The position numbers and the translations under genes were made by a program. A stretch of 64,000 bases of DNA from CAYZJR01 sp964503045 (GTDB taxonomy: Bacteria > Cyanobacteriota > Vampirovibrionia > Obscuribacterales > Obscuribacteraceae), in assembly GCA_964503045.1 (NCBI GenBank), contig CAZCZI010000006.1:1-64000 (forward strand), in the 5' to 3' direction. The notes below the pieces were generated by a model. That model saw only the letters and a list, made by a program, of their open reading frames with translations. It made no database searches and had not been told where the DNA came from. Numbering within the stretch: position 1 is the stretch's first letter; each line of letters starts with the position of its first letter. Shown here piece after piece: positions 8,042-17,080 of the stretch.

Positions 8042-9502
8042 CTAACTGGATGCCTGCTTCAATGTCGGCGAGCTCAAGCGTTGAGCGAGTTCTTCTGCAC
8101 ACGAAAGTCGCTTGCTCAGATCCAATTGAGTGCAAGCAGCAACCAGGTCATTTAGTTCTTGTGGAACAGATTGAACTATTTGTTTTGGGTTGAGAGTGCT
8201 AAGCGGCTCTGGATCACAGCCTGTAAGCAAGAAGTGCAATGTGCAGCCAAACGCGTAGATATCGCTTTGCGGTGTCGCTCGTCCGCGAAACTGCTCAGGT
8301 GAAATGTAGCATTGCTTGCCAACGAACGTGCCCGTGCTTGCACCGATGAACTCATTGGCTGCACCAAAGTCGATTAGAACCACAACCCCGTCCTCTCGCA
8401 CCACAAGATTGTCCGGCGTTAAGTCTCGGTGAATAACAGGCGGTTCGCGTCCGTGCAAATAACATAATATGGATGCAATTTGTTCTGCCCATCCGAGGGC
8501 AACAGCTTGGCGTGGACGTCCGTTTTGCAGAACGTACTGCCTCAGATCTTGCCCGTTAACATACTCGAGCAGAAGATAGTTTCGCTGGTCTTCTACAAAG
8601 TAATCCAGCACTTTCACAATATTTGGATTGTCTAGCTTCATCAAGAACTTAGCTTCGCGTTCGAACAGTTCTAGAGCTTTAGCTTTCAATTCAGGCTGGC
8701 TGTCGTCATTAACAACCGCTTCCTTCAAAACTACCAGATTTTTCTCTTCCAGCTGGCAAAGATAAATTGCCGACAATCCGCCCATAGAGAGCTGCCTAAC
8801 CAGCCGCAAAGTTCCATTTCGAATCAAACACCCCGGCTCGAGCGGAACAAAGGCAACCTGCCGAAATCGCCGTTTCAACTCATCGTCCCACAATGCCGTG
8901 TAGCTCTGCGCACCGTGAGCACCATCGGATAACATCGCCTTAGATTTCACACTTTCTTGCAGTTGAGTGAAAGTAACATCCAGCGCAGCAGGCGGCGCCC
9001 ACAGCTGAACAGCAAGCAAAAGACGCTCAAGCTCCTCTGGAACAATCAGGCTGCAGTCGAATTCACTACGGGCGGTGCCATGACCGATCACCAAAAGCGC
9101 ATTAGTTGGATTTGACGGGTCGGATGAGCTGGATGGTTCTCCGGAGATAACAGAGACGCTGTCGATCTTAGTCCAAGGAACATACTCGGAAGCCAGACCC
9201 ATTGAACGCGCTTTCGGAAGCTCAATACCATTGCGATCGGCTTTGAGCAGTTTGTTCTCGATCGCTTTGCTGAGCCTTAAAAGACACAATGGCGCGGCAA
9301 TTCCGACAAGAACGGTAGCGATTAGAACTGTTCCACCCATTTCAAGATGATTCGATACGATCATTCCTAGAAACGCTATCAGAGAAAAAACTCCTGCCAC
9401 CGGAAGTACAATTCCCCAGAAAGGAAACGTCCATCGCATCAAAGTCGAACAGGTAGCTCTGATTGGAGTTTCGTAGGTGTATCTAACTGATAACTCGTTC
9501 AT
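8042..9502 (-). CDS. Membrane-anchored Hanks-type Ser/Thr protein kinase
   Basis: 486 residues. Two transmembrane segments lie near the N-terminus (about 28-48 and 56-76), then a soluble linker and a C-terminal kinase domain (about 225-470). The glycine-rich loop is QLSMGGLSAIYLC, the VAIK-type Lys is in LVVLKEAV, the catalytic loop is HRDLTPDNLV, DFGAANEF is intact, and SPEQFRG replaces the APE motif. Membrane domain first and kinase last is the reverse of PknB-type receptors. It overlaps the upstream kinase gene by 20 bp, so both are made from one transcript. The substrate is unknown. Confidence 0.9.
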   Translation of the reverse strand: MNELSVRYTYETPIRATCSTLMRWTFPFWGIVLPVAGVFSLIAFLGMIVSNHLEMGGTVLIATVLVGIAAPLCLLRLSKAIENKLLKADRNGIELPKARSMGLASEYVPWTKIDSVSVISGEPSSSSDPSNPTNALLVIGHGTARSEFDCSLIVPEELERLLLAVQLWAPPAALDVTFTQLQESVKSKAMLSDGAHGAQSYTALWDDELKRRFRQVAFVPLEPGCLIRNGTLRLVRQLSMGGLSAIYLCQLEEKNLVVLKEAVVNDDSQPELKAKALELFEREAKFLMKLDNPNIVKVLDYFVEDQRNYLLLEYVNGQDLRQYVLQNGRPRQAVALGWAEQIASILCYLHGREPPVIHRDLTPDNLVVREDGVVVLIDFGAANEFIGASTGTFVGKQCYISPEQFRGRATPQSDIYAFGCTLHFLLTGCDPEPLSTLNPKQIVQSVPQELNDLVAACTQLDLSKRLSCAEELAQRLSSPTLKQASS

Positions 9503-11702
9503 TACTTCTCACTTTGAGTTTCTTACCATTCGATTCCATCGTGTCGTTAGCATTCGATTCCATCGTGTCGTTAGCATTCGATTCCATCGTGTCGTGGGCA
9601 TTCGCCTCCATCGTGTCGTTAGAATTCGATTCCGTCGTGTCGTGCGCATCGACTTCGTTGAGAATGCAAAGGGCATCGGCGCAAGAGCCGCATCTATCTG
9701 GCAGTTCCATCGCGGTGCAGCTCTGAATTAGTTTATCCAGGACTTCAACAATCGGATCAGGATTCGAAGCATCTAACATCGACGACACAGACGATTGCGA
9801 AAGTGGCTCGGGATCTATACCGGTCAACAGAAAACAGACTGTGGCACCCAAAGCATACAGATCGCTTTGTTTTGAAGGCCGTCCTCGAAACTGCTCAGGC
9901 GGAATATAAGCATGCTTACCCACAATCGTATCCGTTATTCCGGCATCGCTGCTTTGAGCAACATTGAAATCGATAAGCGTTAGCTGTCCATCTTTTCTCA
10001 AAATTAAATTGTCCGGCGTAAAGTCGCGATGTATCACCTCATTGTCGTGCAGCGTCTTTAACATGGTGCACATTTTGACCGCAAGCTTTTCCACATCGGG
10101 CGGCGGCATCGGTCCGCCCTTCAAGACTAGCTCTCTAAGCGGCGTACCGTCAACGTGTTCCAGAACCAGATAAGCTCTATGGTCATCAACAAAGTAGTCG
10201 AGCAACTTAACAACGTCAGGGCAATCTGTATTCACGCGTTCGAGCAATTCAGCTTCTTGCACAAACTTATCGATCGTCTTTTCGCGCACCACCTGTTCTA
10301 CAAAAACTGGAATTACAACCTCCTTCAATACCACATTCGGTGCCTGCCCACTTTCAACGTTGGTCAAATCGAGACACAAATAGGCACTACCTTGCCCACC
10401 AACGCCCAGCCTTTTAACCACCTCATATCTGCCACCATGCACGAGGTCTCCCGACTTGAGCGGTTCGAGATTCTTTCTTTGTGGAGCAGAAGTGAGCGAT
10501 TGCAACCAAAGTTGTGTGTAGCTTTTCTTGTTTCCAGGTTCAAGAAGCTCAAGAACATCCGCGTCGATCGGACATTCCGGAGCGAACCTTCTAATGGACT
10601 TGAGCAACCGAGAGCGATCCGCTCCATCGATCGCATCCAGCTCGATCAAGAGCAGTTTGTCCTCTTTACCAAAGAAACAGATTGCAGGTTTGACTAATGT
10701 CTTGTCCAATCCAATTCGCCCAACGCGGCTCCACACCACAGAACCAAGATTCACAGATGCCAGCGACATCCAACGATCAAGAGACACTTCATCTTTGTCT
10801 ATGGTTATTCTATTTGCTCCGAAAATCGACTTGGATATTCCATTGATTGCCATGCCCGCCATAATCAATCCACAGAGAAACAGAACCGGATGATCGGCCA
10901 AACTCAGAAGCGCCTTGCTCAGCCAATCAAGCACCCGAAACTGTCCAGCTGAAACAACTCCAACCATCGCAATCAATGAATTATAGAGTTGTTGATTTTG
11001 GTCATATCTCGAGTAGTCGCGCATCACGTAGAAGCTTGCGAGATCAACCGAAATCCATATAGGAAAACATAGAAGAAACACTCCAACCGGTCCTAAATTG
11101 CGAGACCAGTGGCCTGCTGCCCTGCCAAACTCAGAGAGCAGGCCTTCCCATGAACGATTCGAGTGATAAGTTATTGAAACCGTACTGCCAAGATCCCTCA
11201 TCTCTTGCGGGACTTTGCGCCTGCGGTACTGCAGTACATCATCAATCGCGGAATCGATACGCGCCTCTGGAGCTCGTCTCTGAAGGGTATCAAGAAGAAT
11301 TTCAAGCGCATCGTCTGTCAAGCGAGTGACACTTAAAATCATCGGTCGAGACTGGTGCTCAGCCGCGAACACTAGTTTTATTGGAAGACCAAATCGATTT
11401 TTCTCGAGCCGAATTGCCTTGAGGTCAGCGAACTTAATTCTTGAAAGACCGCAAGAAATCATCGTGTCAGTGATCAAAATCCTTTTTAGCAATAGGTCTC
11501 GAATGAACCACATAACACCAAAACAAATTGCAACCCAGAGCCCCAAACCCTCTAGTCCAATCTGGCGGCAAACGGCACCGTATGGAGCCAAAAGTATCAA
11601 AGCCCAGGGCGGGAACAAGACAAAGGCCTTCGACCAAGTCGCAATGTTCGCTCCTGGATTGTCGTGAACCAACCTAAGCGGTTTTGAACGATTTTTTCCC
11701 AT
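9483..11702 (-). CDS. Membrane Ser/Thr kinase paralogue with DFN motif and octapeptide repeats
   Basis: 739 residues. Hydrophobic segments occur near 28-62 and around 220-300, with soluble parts between. The kinase domain is at about 425-660: GVGGQGSAYLC, VVLKEVV, HRDFTPDNLILR, and LIDFNVAQ where DFG is expected; ISP/APE becomes IPPEQFRG. The C-terminal tail has five octapeptides of the type ANDTMESN from a 24-bp tandem repeat, then a basic end. The tail is Thr/Ser-rich and could be phosphorylated (inference). Architecture and position indicate a tandem duplication with the gene at 8042-9502, after which the two diverged. DFN has been seen in active kinases, so loss of activity is not implied. 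Confidence 0.88.
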   Translation of the reverse strand: MGKNRSKPLRLVHDNPGANIATWSKAFVLFPPWALILLAPYGAVCRQIGLEGLGLWVAICFGVMWFIRDLLLKRILITDTMISCGLSRIKFADLKAIRLEKNRFGLPIKLVFAAEHQSRPMILSVTRLTDDALEILLDTLQRRAPEARIDSAIDDVLQYRRRKVPQEMRDLGSTVSITYHSNRSWEGLLSEFGRAAGHWSRNLGPVGVFLLCFPIWISVDLASFYVMRDYSRYDQNQQLYNSLIAMVGVVSAGQFRVLDWLSKALLSLADHPVLFLCGLIMAGMAINGISKSIFGANRITIDKDEVSLDRWMSLASVNLGSVVWSRVGRIGLDKTLVKPAICFFGKEDKLLLIELDAIDGADRSRLLKSIRRFAPECPIDADVLELLEPGNKKSYTQLWLQSLTSAPQRKNLEPLKSGDLVHGGRYEVVKRLGVGGQGSAYLCLDLTNVESGQAPNVVLKEVVIPVFVEQVVREKTIDKFVQEAELLERVNTDCPDVVKLLDYFVDDHRAYLVLEHVDGTPLRELVLKGGPMPPPDVEKLAVKMCTMLKTLHDNEVIHRDFTPDNLILRKDGQLTLIDFNVAQSSDAGITDTIVGKHAYIPPEQFRGRPSKQSDLYALGATVCFLLTGIDPEPLSQSSVSSMLDASNPDPIVEVLDKLIQSCTAMELPDRCGSCADALCILNEVDAHDTTESNSNDTMEANAHDTMESNANDTMESNANDTMESNGKKLKVRSNERVIS
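9528..9647 (-). repeat. 24-bp tandem repeat, five units, in kinase C-terminus
   Basis: Five consecutive 24-bp units begin at 9528, 9552, 9576, 9600 and 9624. The first two are identical and the others differ at a few positions. Each encodes an octapeptide (A/S)(N/H)DT(M/T)E(S/A)N in the kinase tail. Because 24 is a multiple of three, changes in copy number would alter tail length without shifting the frame. Confidence 0.92.
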
Positions 11703-11928
11703 GCAGTCTGCGATTGACGTAACGGTCTAGCCTGCTACTACTTACCCATTCAAGTGCTCAACGTCTTCCTAGGTTGAGCAACCTATCGGACTTGTTACGT
11801 TTACACGAAGGTTGGAACGGCAGGTCCGATTCGTAAAACCCAACACCTGTTTGGTATTCAATTGTTTCATCGAGTGTCCGGCAGGATCACAGAAATTGAA
11901 AGTCTCGCACCGGCATTGGCTCTGTTTG

Positions 11929-11956
11929 TGGTTTTTACCGATATCGGTACAACCGT
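11929..11956 (+). repeat. Palindromic intergenic element, copy 4
   Basis: Core TACCGATATCGGTA at 11936-11949, right flank CAACCGTATAAATCAATG. It is the only copy lying between divergent genes, so it is not tied to 3' ends alone. Confidence 0.9.
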
Positions 11957-12075
11957 ATAAATCAATGATTACCCACAAAGCCACTCCCTGAGCCTAAATT
12001 GATTGGCAATCAGGCACAAAACAGGTTCTCAATATGAACATTTCCTCCCGCGTCGATCTTTACTTGAGTGAGTCC

Positions 12076-12081
12076 AGGAGG
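12076..12081 (+). promoter_or_regulatory. Shine-Dalgarno AGGAGG fixing the start at 12089
   Basis: AGGAGG followed by 7 nt and ATG. It selects the ATG at 12089 over the in-frame GTG at 12068, which lies upstream of the ribosome-binding site. Confidence 0.85.
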
Positions 12082-12088
12082 AAAGAAA

Positions 12089-13120
12089 ATGCCAGCATTC
12101 GACGGAGAAAAAATTCCACGCGGTCTAACTGTCCCTCAGTGGGTCTTTGATCAAGCGAAAAGAGATTTCCACAACGAAGTGAGCACCAATGTGGAAGCGA
12201 TTGAGTGGTTGCTAAAGAAGGGATATGGCAATGCGCCGCGTTGTTTCTATTGCAACGGAACAGACATGAAGGAAAGGACAGCTGGAGAGAGATCAGTTAC
12301 CTGCAAGGTGTGCAAGAAGGAAACCTCTCTATTTGCAGACACTATTTTTTCTGGGATAAGAAAACCAATAGCTTATGTTGGCATCTTTTGGCTACGGGAA
12401 CACAACATCGGAGCAAGCGCAAACAGATACAAAGACTTTGCGAACATCGCTCAATCAACGGCTGACGATATCTACAAGAAGGTGGCGTTCGTGGTGATGG
12501 ACTGTATGAGCGCAGCTGACCCATCTTTCGTGGACACGAAGGAGTTCATGGCTCTTTATACGCGAAGGAGTTCGCAAACAACCAAGGAAGCACACCCGAG
12601 TTCTGAACAAACAGAACTCGACGAAGAGGAAAGAGAGAAGAACAAAAGCAAAACGCAAGAAAATGAGTTCACTGGTGTCGATGACCTGCCGCCAGAATCC
12701 CAATTCTGGAGTGAGGCACAAAAGAAGGTGTACAAGACGCTCTCACACATTCCGATCGACACCGACGTAATAATCGAACGTGCAAAATTACCAATTGGCG
12801 AGACCTTGGGAACCTTAACAATGCTTGTGCAATCAAAGCATATCGTCAACGTTGGCGGCAGGTATGCACAAGCCGAGCAATGTGCCCAGCCCCTGTCTGA
12901 CCGTAGCCGCAATGTAATTGATCAAATTTGTTCGTATACCAAACAAGTCTACGACGGAATAAGCAGAAAGAATGCTCAGTTTTTCCTAGCTGACTTTTGG
13001 GCATTTTCGTGCTGGACAGCCGAAAACTTAGTGAAAGCTTGCTTCAAATTCAGACGCATAGACTCACATGAGATTCGAAGGTACGTTTCGCCTAAGGTCG
13101 TACGGATGCTTCCGGCGTAG
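12089..13120 (+). CDS. Transposase-type zinc ribbon plus winged-helix protein
   Basis: 343 residues from the ATG with the strong ribosome-binding site. The N-terminal part has two CxxC pairs (CFYC..CKVC, 17 residues between pairs) followed by IFSGIRKPIAYVGIFWLREHNIGASANRYKDF. This is the zinc ribbon and helix-turn-helix pattern at the start of IS1595/ISXO2-type transposases. No DDE catalytic core follows. Instead there is a Glu/Lys/Ser-rich linker (about 165-200) and a DprA-like winged helix (about 215-265: VYKTLSHIPIDTDVIIER.LPIGETLGTLTMLVQSKHI..GGRYA), then a helical C-terminus. No inverted repeats are seen around it. A domesticated DNA-binding protein is the most likely reading; its target is unknown. 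Confidence 0.75.
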   Translation: MPAFDGEKIPRGLTVPQWVFDQAKRDFHNEVSTNVEAIEWLLKKGYGNAPRCFYCNGTDMKERTAGERSVTCKVCKKETSLFADTIFSGIRKPIAYVGIFWLREHNIGASANRYKDFANIAQSTADDIYKKVAFVVMDCMSAADPSFVDTKEFMALYTRRSSQTTKEAHPSSEQTELDEEEREKNKSKTQENEFTGVDDLPPESQFWSEAQKKVYKTLSHIPIDTDVIIERAKLPIGETLGTLTMLVQSKHIVNVGGRYAQAEQCAQPLSDRSRNVIDQICSYTKQVYDGISRKNAQFFLADFWAFSCWTAENLVKACFKFRRIDSHEIRRYVSPKVVRMLPA

Positions 13121-13151
13121 TCCTCCATAAACAAAGTTACCTATCCTCAAT

Positions 13152-13185
13152 GGTGTCCGCTGTATCGGCTGTATCGGCGGACGCC
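13152..13185 (+). terminator. Hairpin after the zinc-ribbon gene
   Basis: A 9-bp stem, GGTGTCCGC (13152-13160) with GCGGACGCC (13177-13185), has one G-U pair and a 16-nt loop containing a direct repeat of TGTATCGGC. There is no U-tract, so factor-independent termination is doubtful. Confidence 0.35.
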
Positions 13186-13314
13186 CTGCCGGCCTGTTCA
13201 GAATCTGAGTTCAACCTGTCCGACAGACTCCAACAGCTGGACGAATTGCCGCTCCCTGTCTAATTCGCACGGAGTGGATCGAAATTCAAAAATCGACACT
13301 ATCCATACTTATAG

Positions 13315-13342
13315 GCGGTTGTACCGATATCGGTATCAACCA
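13315..13342 (-). repeat. Palindromic intergenic element, copy 5 (opposite orientation)
   Basis: Core TACCGATATCGGTA at 13322-13335 with nearly complete outer arms (GCGGTTG left, TCAACCAC right). The AT-rich flank resembling the other copies (read as CAACCGCCTATAAGTATG) lies on the left. This is therefore the one inverted copy of nine. Confidence 0.85.
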
Positions 13343-13472
13343 CGAACAGGCCACGCCGCGGCCTCGAAACTCTCGAAATTCGAACGACGCGGTGTGCGCA
13401 GGATTCAAGAACAATCGAGGGTAATGGTCTATCATGTGCAAACTGTTCACCACGCCGGAGATAAATCTAGTG

Positions 13473-14336
13473 ATGAAAACCGAGCACGTCTCGTTTGGTG
13501 TAGTTCCATTGGCCAAGGTTATTTCAATTGCGGGCGCCTTCGCCTCGACAATTGTTTTTGCGACTTGTCTTTTCGCAGTACCAGCCACTGGCTCTCAAGA
13601 TGCCGCCTCACCGCACATAATCGCTCATCGCGGAGGACGCCGCTGGGGACCGGAAAACACAATGGCGGTTTTCAAAAAGTGCGTGGAGAATAAAATCTAT
13701 GGAATCGAACTCGATATTCACCGATGCAAAAGCGGTGAGCTAGTGGTCATTCATGACTGCGACTTGGCTCGCACCACCAACGGTACCGGACTAGTGAAAG
13801 ATTACACATTAGAAGAACTGAGAAAGTTTAGTGCCGGAAAAGGTGCCGATAAAGAGTTCGAATCAGAGAGAATCCCGCTTTTGACCGAAGTCCTCGATCT
13901 CCTTAACGGCAAAGTCTTCCTGAACATAGAAATCAAGAACGCACCTGTAGAATATCCCGGTATTGAAAATGATTTGATCAAGGTGTTGAAGACCTATAAA
14001 TACGCAGATCAAATCATTGTGAGTTCCTTCGATCATCAGGTTCTGAAAAAGTTGCACGACAAGGCTCCACAATACAAACTCGGTTTTCTTGACTCAGCTA
14101 TACCGGTCAACATCGCCTCATATGCCAAACAAATTGGTGCCACAGCGTGGCATCCCGACTTCTCTGAAATCCGCGGAGATTCAGTGAGGTCAGCACATGC
14201 CGGTGGAATCAAAGTAAATGCGTGGACAATCAATAATCCGAACGACTGGAAAGTTGCGCTAGAAATTGGAATCGATGGGATCGTTACCGATGATCCGCAG
14301 GGGTTGACCAACTATCTCAAATCCAATTCGCACTGA
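13473..14336 (+). CDS. Exported glycerophosphodiester phosphodiesterase
   Basis: 287 residues from the preferred ATG; the frame also opens at ATG 13434. A signal peptide or anchor (KVISIAGAFASTIVFATCLFAVPATGSQ) precedes a GDPD TIM barrel. Visible active-site motifs are AHRGGRRWGPENT, GIELDIHRCKSGELVVIHD (metal Glu/Asp and catalytic His), NIEIKN in the middle, and AWTINNPNDWKVALEIGIDGIVTDDP at the end. GDPD enzymes release glycerol 3-phosphate from deacylated phospholipids. The leader places it in the periplasm or at the membrane, fitting phosphate or glycerol scavenging. The choice between the starts does not affect the domain. Confidence 0.92.
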   Translation: MKTEHVSFGVVPLAKVISIAGAFASTIVFATCLFAVPATGSQDAASPHIIAHRGGRRWGPENTMAVFKKCVENKIYGIELDIHRCKSGELVVIHDCDLARTTNGTGLVKDYTLEELRKFSAGKGADKEFESERIPLLTEVLDLLNGKVFLNIEIKNAPVEYPGIENDLIKVLKTYKYADQIIVSSFDHQVLKKLHDKAPQYKLGFLDSAIPVNIASYAKQIGATAWHPDFSEIRGDSVRSAHAGGIKVNAWTINNPNDWKVALEIGIDGIVTDDPQGLTNYLKSNSH

Positions 14337-14355
14337 CCTGTCGTGCGCGCGGAGG

Positions 14356-15057
14356 CTAACTCGTAGTGCGCTCGGTAGCACTCGGTTCGCCGGTGTGGTC
14401 GTGAGCACGTGGTTCCATGACCACGCCGACTACAACCGCCCAGATCACAAAGAGGATTGACGACACAAACATCGTGATCATTGCGTTGGGGATGTTGCCA
14501 GTGAAGGCAAATAGACTTGTAAGAGTCGTGGCACACCACACTGGTACACCTGCCCAGCCCAACCAACGCGGGATGTTTCGTGTGAGTGTCATACACACCG
14601 TCAAAATGATTCCAGTCACACTGTATAAAGAGTTGGAAACGAGAAATGTTTGCGTGATCGCTTGATTGAGGGCTGCCCATGCGTCTTGCAAGATGAATTC
14701 GCGCAATGTGAAATTCGCGAAATACTGCCTGGCGAGATCGCTTAGCAAAACCATCATCGAACTGTGGGCAGGCAAATCATTCGATACTCCGATGATTGCG
14801 AGGCAGCATGCCGTTCCCACCCAAAATCTGAAACGCATTTCTAGAAGTTCGCGCACCGCCAGCACAAATGCCAGAAATGAAACCGCGGCCACGCTGACGC
14901 TAATACAACAAATTCGCCAAAGCCAGCTGTGGTCGACAGAAAACGTCAACAACCTGACCATCGACAGTTCGTGGAGCTGACCCTCGCGAAACGCATAGAT
15001 GCACGACAAAGTCGCAATCGTATGCGCGACCGCCGCAAATAGAGCAATCCATTGCAC
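14356..15057 (-). CDS. Multi-pass membrane protein, DUF4386-like
   Basis: 233 residues with about six hydrophobic helices and a polar C-terminal tail (PRAHDHTGEPSATERTTS). The segment SLYSVTGIILTVCMTLTRNIPRWLGWAGVPVWCATTL resembles the late part of DUF4386-type membrane proteins, but this is only resemblance. GTG at 15057 is the only usable start near the first helix, and no clear ribosome-binding site precedes it. The gene converges with the phosphodiesterase (20 bp between stops). Function is unknown. Confidence 0.65.
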   Translation of the reverse strand: MQWIALFAAVAHTIATLSCIYAFREGQLHELSMVRLLTFSVDHSWLWRICCISVSVAAVSFLAFVLAVRELLEMRFRFWVGTACCLAIIGVSNDLPAHSSMMVLLSDLARQYFANFTLREFILQDAWAALNQAITQTFLVSNSLYSVTGIILTVCMTLTRNIPRWLGWAGVPVWCATTLTSLFAFTGNIPNAMITMFVSSILFVIWAVVVGVVMEPRAHDHTGEPSATERTTS

Positions 15058-15170
15058 TATGCGAAAGGACGAACTGGCTGGAATCTCGGTCGAGATGGGT
15101 GTCTCCGTCGTTGAGATGGCCGATGCCTCCTCTTAGCAGCCCTTGTGCACTGCGATTCCACACTGCACTT

Positions 15171-16457
15171 TTACACTGCGGCGCCTGCCACGGCAGGTCT
15201 TAACTCTTTCATTTGCAGATACGGCTGGAGAGCTTCAGGAACTTTGACCGAACCATCAGGCTGTTGATAGTTCTCCAAAATAGCCGCAAAGGTTCTGCCA
15301 ATCGCCAATCCAGAACCGTTGATGGTGTGCAGGTATTTTGGTTTCCCACCATCTGCCGGTCGATACTTCAAATTGGCTCGGCGTGCTTGGAAATCACCGA
15401 AGTTGCTGCAGGAGCTAATTTCGCGATACTTGTCTTGCGCAGGGAACCAGACTTCCAAGTCGTAACATTTGCGTGCTGAAAAGCCGAGATCACCAGCACA
15501 CAAGAGAACCTTGCGATATGCAAGACCCAAAGCCTCCAGGATCATTTCGGCGTCGCGGGTGAGACGTTCGTGCTCTTCGTTTGATGTTTCGGGCGTACAG
15601 AATTTCACCAGTTCGACCTTATTGAATTGGTGCTGGCGAATATAGCCTCTAGTGTCCTTGCCTGCGCTGCCGGCCTCGCGGCGGAAATTTGGCGTGTAAG
15701 CACAGTGCAAAAGCGGAAGTTTCGCCTCGTCGATCACTTCGTCGCGATAGAGGTTGGTCACTGGCACTTCCGCTGTCGGAACAAGATACAAATCATCATC
15801 CTGGCACTTGTAGAAATCACCTTCGAATTTCGGGAGCTGACCAGTTCCGACCATGCAGTCGCGATTGACAAGTATCGGCGGAAACACCTCGCAATAACCG
15901 TGTTTGCCGTGGAAGTCGAGCATGAAGTTCATCAATGCACGCTCAAACTTTGCACCGGCATCAACCAAAACAGTGAACCGGCTCTCGGCGATTTTGACGC
16001 CGCGCTCGAAGTCGAAGACCCCCAGTTCGGTGCCCAGCTCGTAGTGGGCTTTAGGGTCTTTGATTTTCGGCTTGTCACCCCAGGTTGCTACCTCAACGTT
16101 GGACTCTTCGTCTTTTCCGTCCGGAACCGACGGATCGGGCAAATTAGGCAAAGCCATATGAAGCTCGTGCAGCCGTCCTTCCAATTCTCGCTTTGATTCT
16201 TCTATGTCGTCGCGTCGCTTCTTGAGTTCCTTCTGCTCGTTGCGAAGAGTTTCCTTCTCTTCATTTGAGAGCTTGCCGCCCTTGAATGATTCAGAGATTT
16301 CGTTGCCCCGCCGATTGAGGTTTTCCCACTCGGCTTGGAGCTTGCGGTGCTGCGCATCGATTCCAATTAGATCTTTGGTTGAAAACCCTCCATTGCGCCG
16401 ACAGAGCGACGCTTCAACAGTTTCCGTGTTTTCGCGAATTAATTTGAGGTCTAGCAT
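15171..16457 (-). CDS. serS: Seryl-tRNA synthetase
   Basis: 428 residues, normal for bacterial SerRS. It charges tRNA-Ser and tRNA-Sec with serine. The N-terminal antiparallel coiled coil (about 27-105, EWENLNRRGNEISE..KRRDDIEESKRELEGR) binds the long variable arm. Class II motif 2 is FRREAGSAGKDTRGYIRQHQF and motif 3 is NGSGLAIGRTFAAILENYQ; TAEVPVTNLY is also present. The start is the ATG after an AT-rich divergent region shared with yraN. No T-box leader is seen. Confidence 0.97.
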   Translation of the reverse strand: MLDLKLIRENTETVEASLCRRNGGFSTKDLIGIDAQHRKLQAEWENLNRRGNEISESFKGGKLSNEEKETLRNEQKELKKRRDDIEESKRELEGRLHELHMALPNLPDPSVPDGKDEESNVEVATWGDKPKIKDPKAHYELGTELGVFDFERGVKIAESRFTVLVDAGAKFERALMNFMLDFHGKHGYCEVFPPILVNRDCMVGTGQLPKFEGDFYKCQDDDLYLVPTAEVPVTNLYRDEVIDEAKLPLLHCAYTPNFRREAGSAGKDTRGYIRQHQFNKVELVKFCTPETSNEEHERLTRDAEMILEALGLAYRKVLLCAGDLGFSARKCYDLEVWFPAQDKYREISSCSNFGDFQARRANLKYRPADGGKPKYLHTINGSGLAIGRTFAAILENYQQPDGSVKVPEALQPYLQMKELRPAVAGAAV

Positions 16458-16532
16458 GTTTGAACTTTTTGATTGCTGAAACGTTATCTAAATACGAGGT
16501 TATGAATTATAGCGATCAAGGAGGACTGAAGC

Positions 16533-17054
16533 ATGATTTCAAGTACATCTGCAAAGCCAGACGATACAAAGTTGCTGACTGCAGCCGCCTCAGCATGGAA
16601 GAAACGGCTTGGCGACCTGGGTGAAACCAGTGCTTGTCGGTTTCTTACGGACAGCAGGTGGACGATAGTCGAAAAGAAGTGGCGCGCCGGGCGCCTTGGC
16701 GAGATCGACATTGTAGCGGTATCTCCCGATTCAATTTTAGTTGTCATCGAAGTCAAGACACGATGTAGAAACCCGGATTTCGCCCTGGATTGGCAATCTT
16801 CAGGGTTCGCTTCTGTAAACGCGCGCAAGCAAAAGAAGTTGAGAGCGATGGCGGCCATTTATATAAATTTCAGAGCGAAATACATGAGGAACGGACATGA
16901 CACACAAGACCGGCCCGTGAGAATCGACTGCATTCTTGTCGATTTTCCTCTGTCAAGTGCGTCGTTGCGCAAGTTACTTGATGAGGGAAAGTTAGATGAG
17001 GTGCCGCTGCCAAATTTCGTTCATGTCGAAAATGCGGTAGCGCACCATATGTGA
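16533..17054 (+). CDS. yraN: YraN/UPF0102 family nuclease-like protein
   Basis: 173 residues, longer than the usual 115-130 because of N- and C-terminal extensions. The core GDLGETSACRFL...GRLGEIDIVAV..ILVVIEVKTR is the PD-(D/E)xK-like fold characteristic of UPF0102, with the E-ID-EVK acidic/lysine set intact. An AAGGAGG site at 16518-16524 lies 8 nt before the ATG. The family is conserved in bacteria; a role in Holliday-junction or DNA-end metabolism has been proposed but is not settled. It is divergent from serS. Confidence 0.88.
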   Translation: MISSTSAKPDDTKLLTAAASAWKKRLGDLGETSACRFLTDSRWTIVEKKWRAGRLGEIDIVAVSPDSILVVIEVKTRCRNPDFALDWQSSGFASVNARKQKKLRAMAAIYINFRAKYMRNGHDTQDRPVRIDCILVDFPLSSASLRKLLDEGKLDEVPLPNFVHVENAVAHHM

Positions 17055-17080
17055 TGGCTAAGCGAACCCACTCAAAGCAC

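Larger units (their letters stand above)
11703..12088. other. Divergent intergenic region
   Basis: 386 bp between the kinase operon and the zinc-ribbon gene. It holds a small hairpin AGGTTGAGCAACCT (11771-11784), palindromic element copy 4, and a strong ribosome-binding site at its right end. Promoters for both directions must lie here, but no convincing -35/-10 pair is visible. Confidence 0.5.
13121..13472. other. Intergenic region with a hairpin and the inverted repeat element
   Basis: Contains a hairpin just after the zinc-ribbon gene (13152-13185) and palindromic element copy 5. The rest shows no coding potential. The start of the next gene within 13434-13473 is uncertain. Confidence 0.5.

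Noticed and set aside
12089..13120. Intact insertion sequence
   Set aside because: No DDE core, no terminal inverted repeats and no target duplication could be found around the zinc-ribbon gene.
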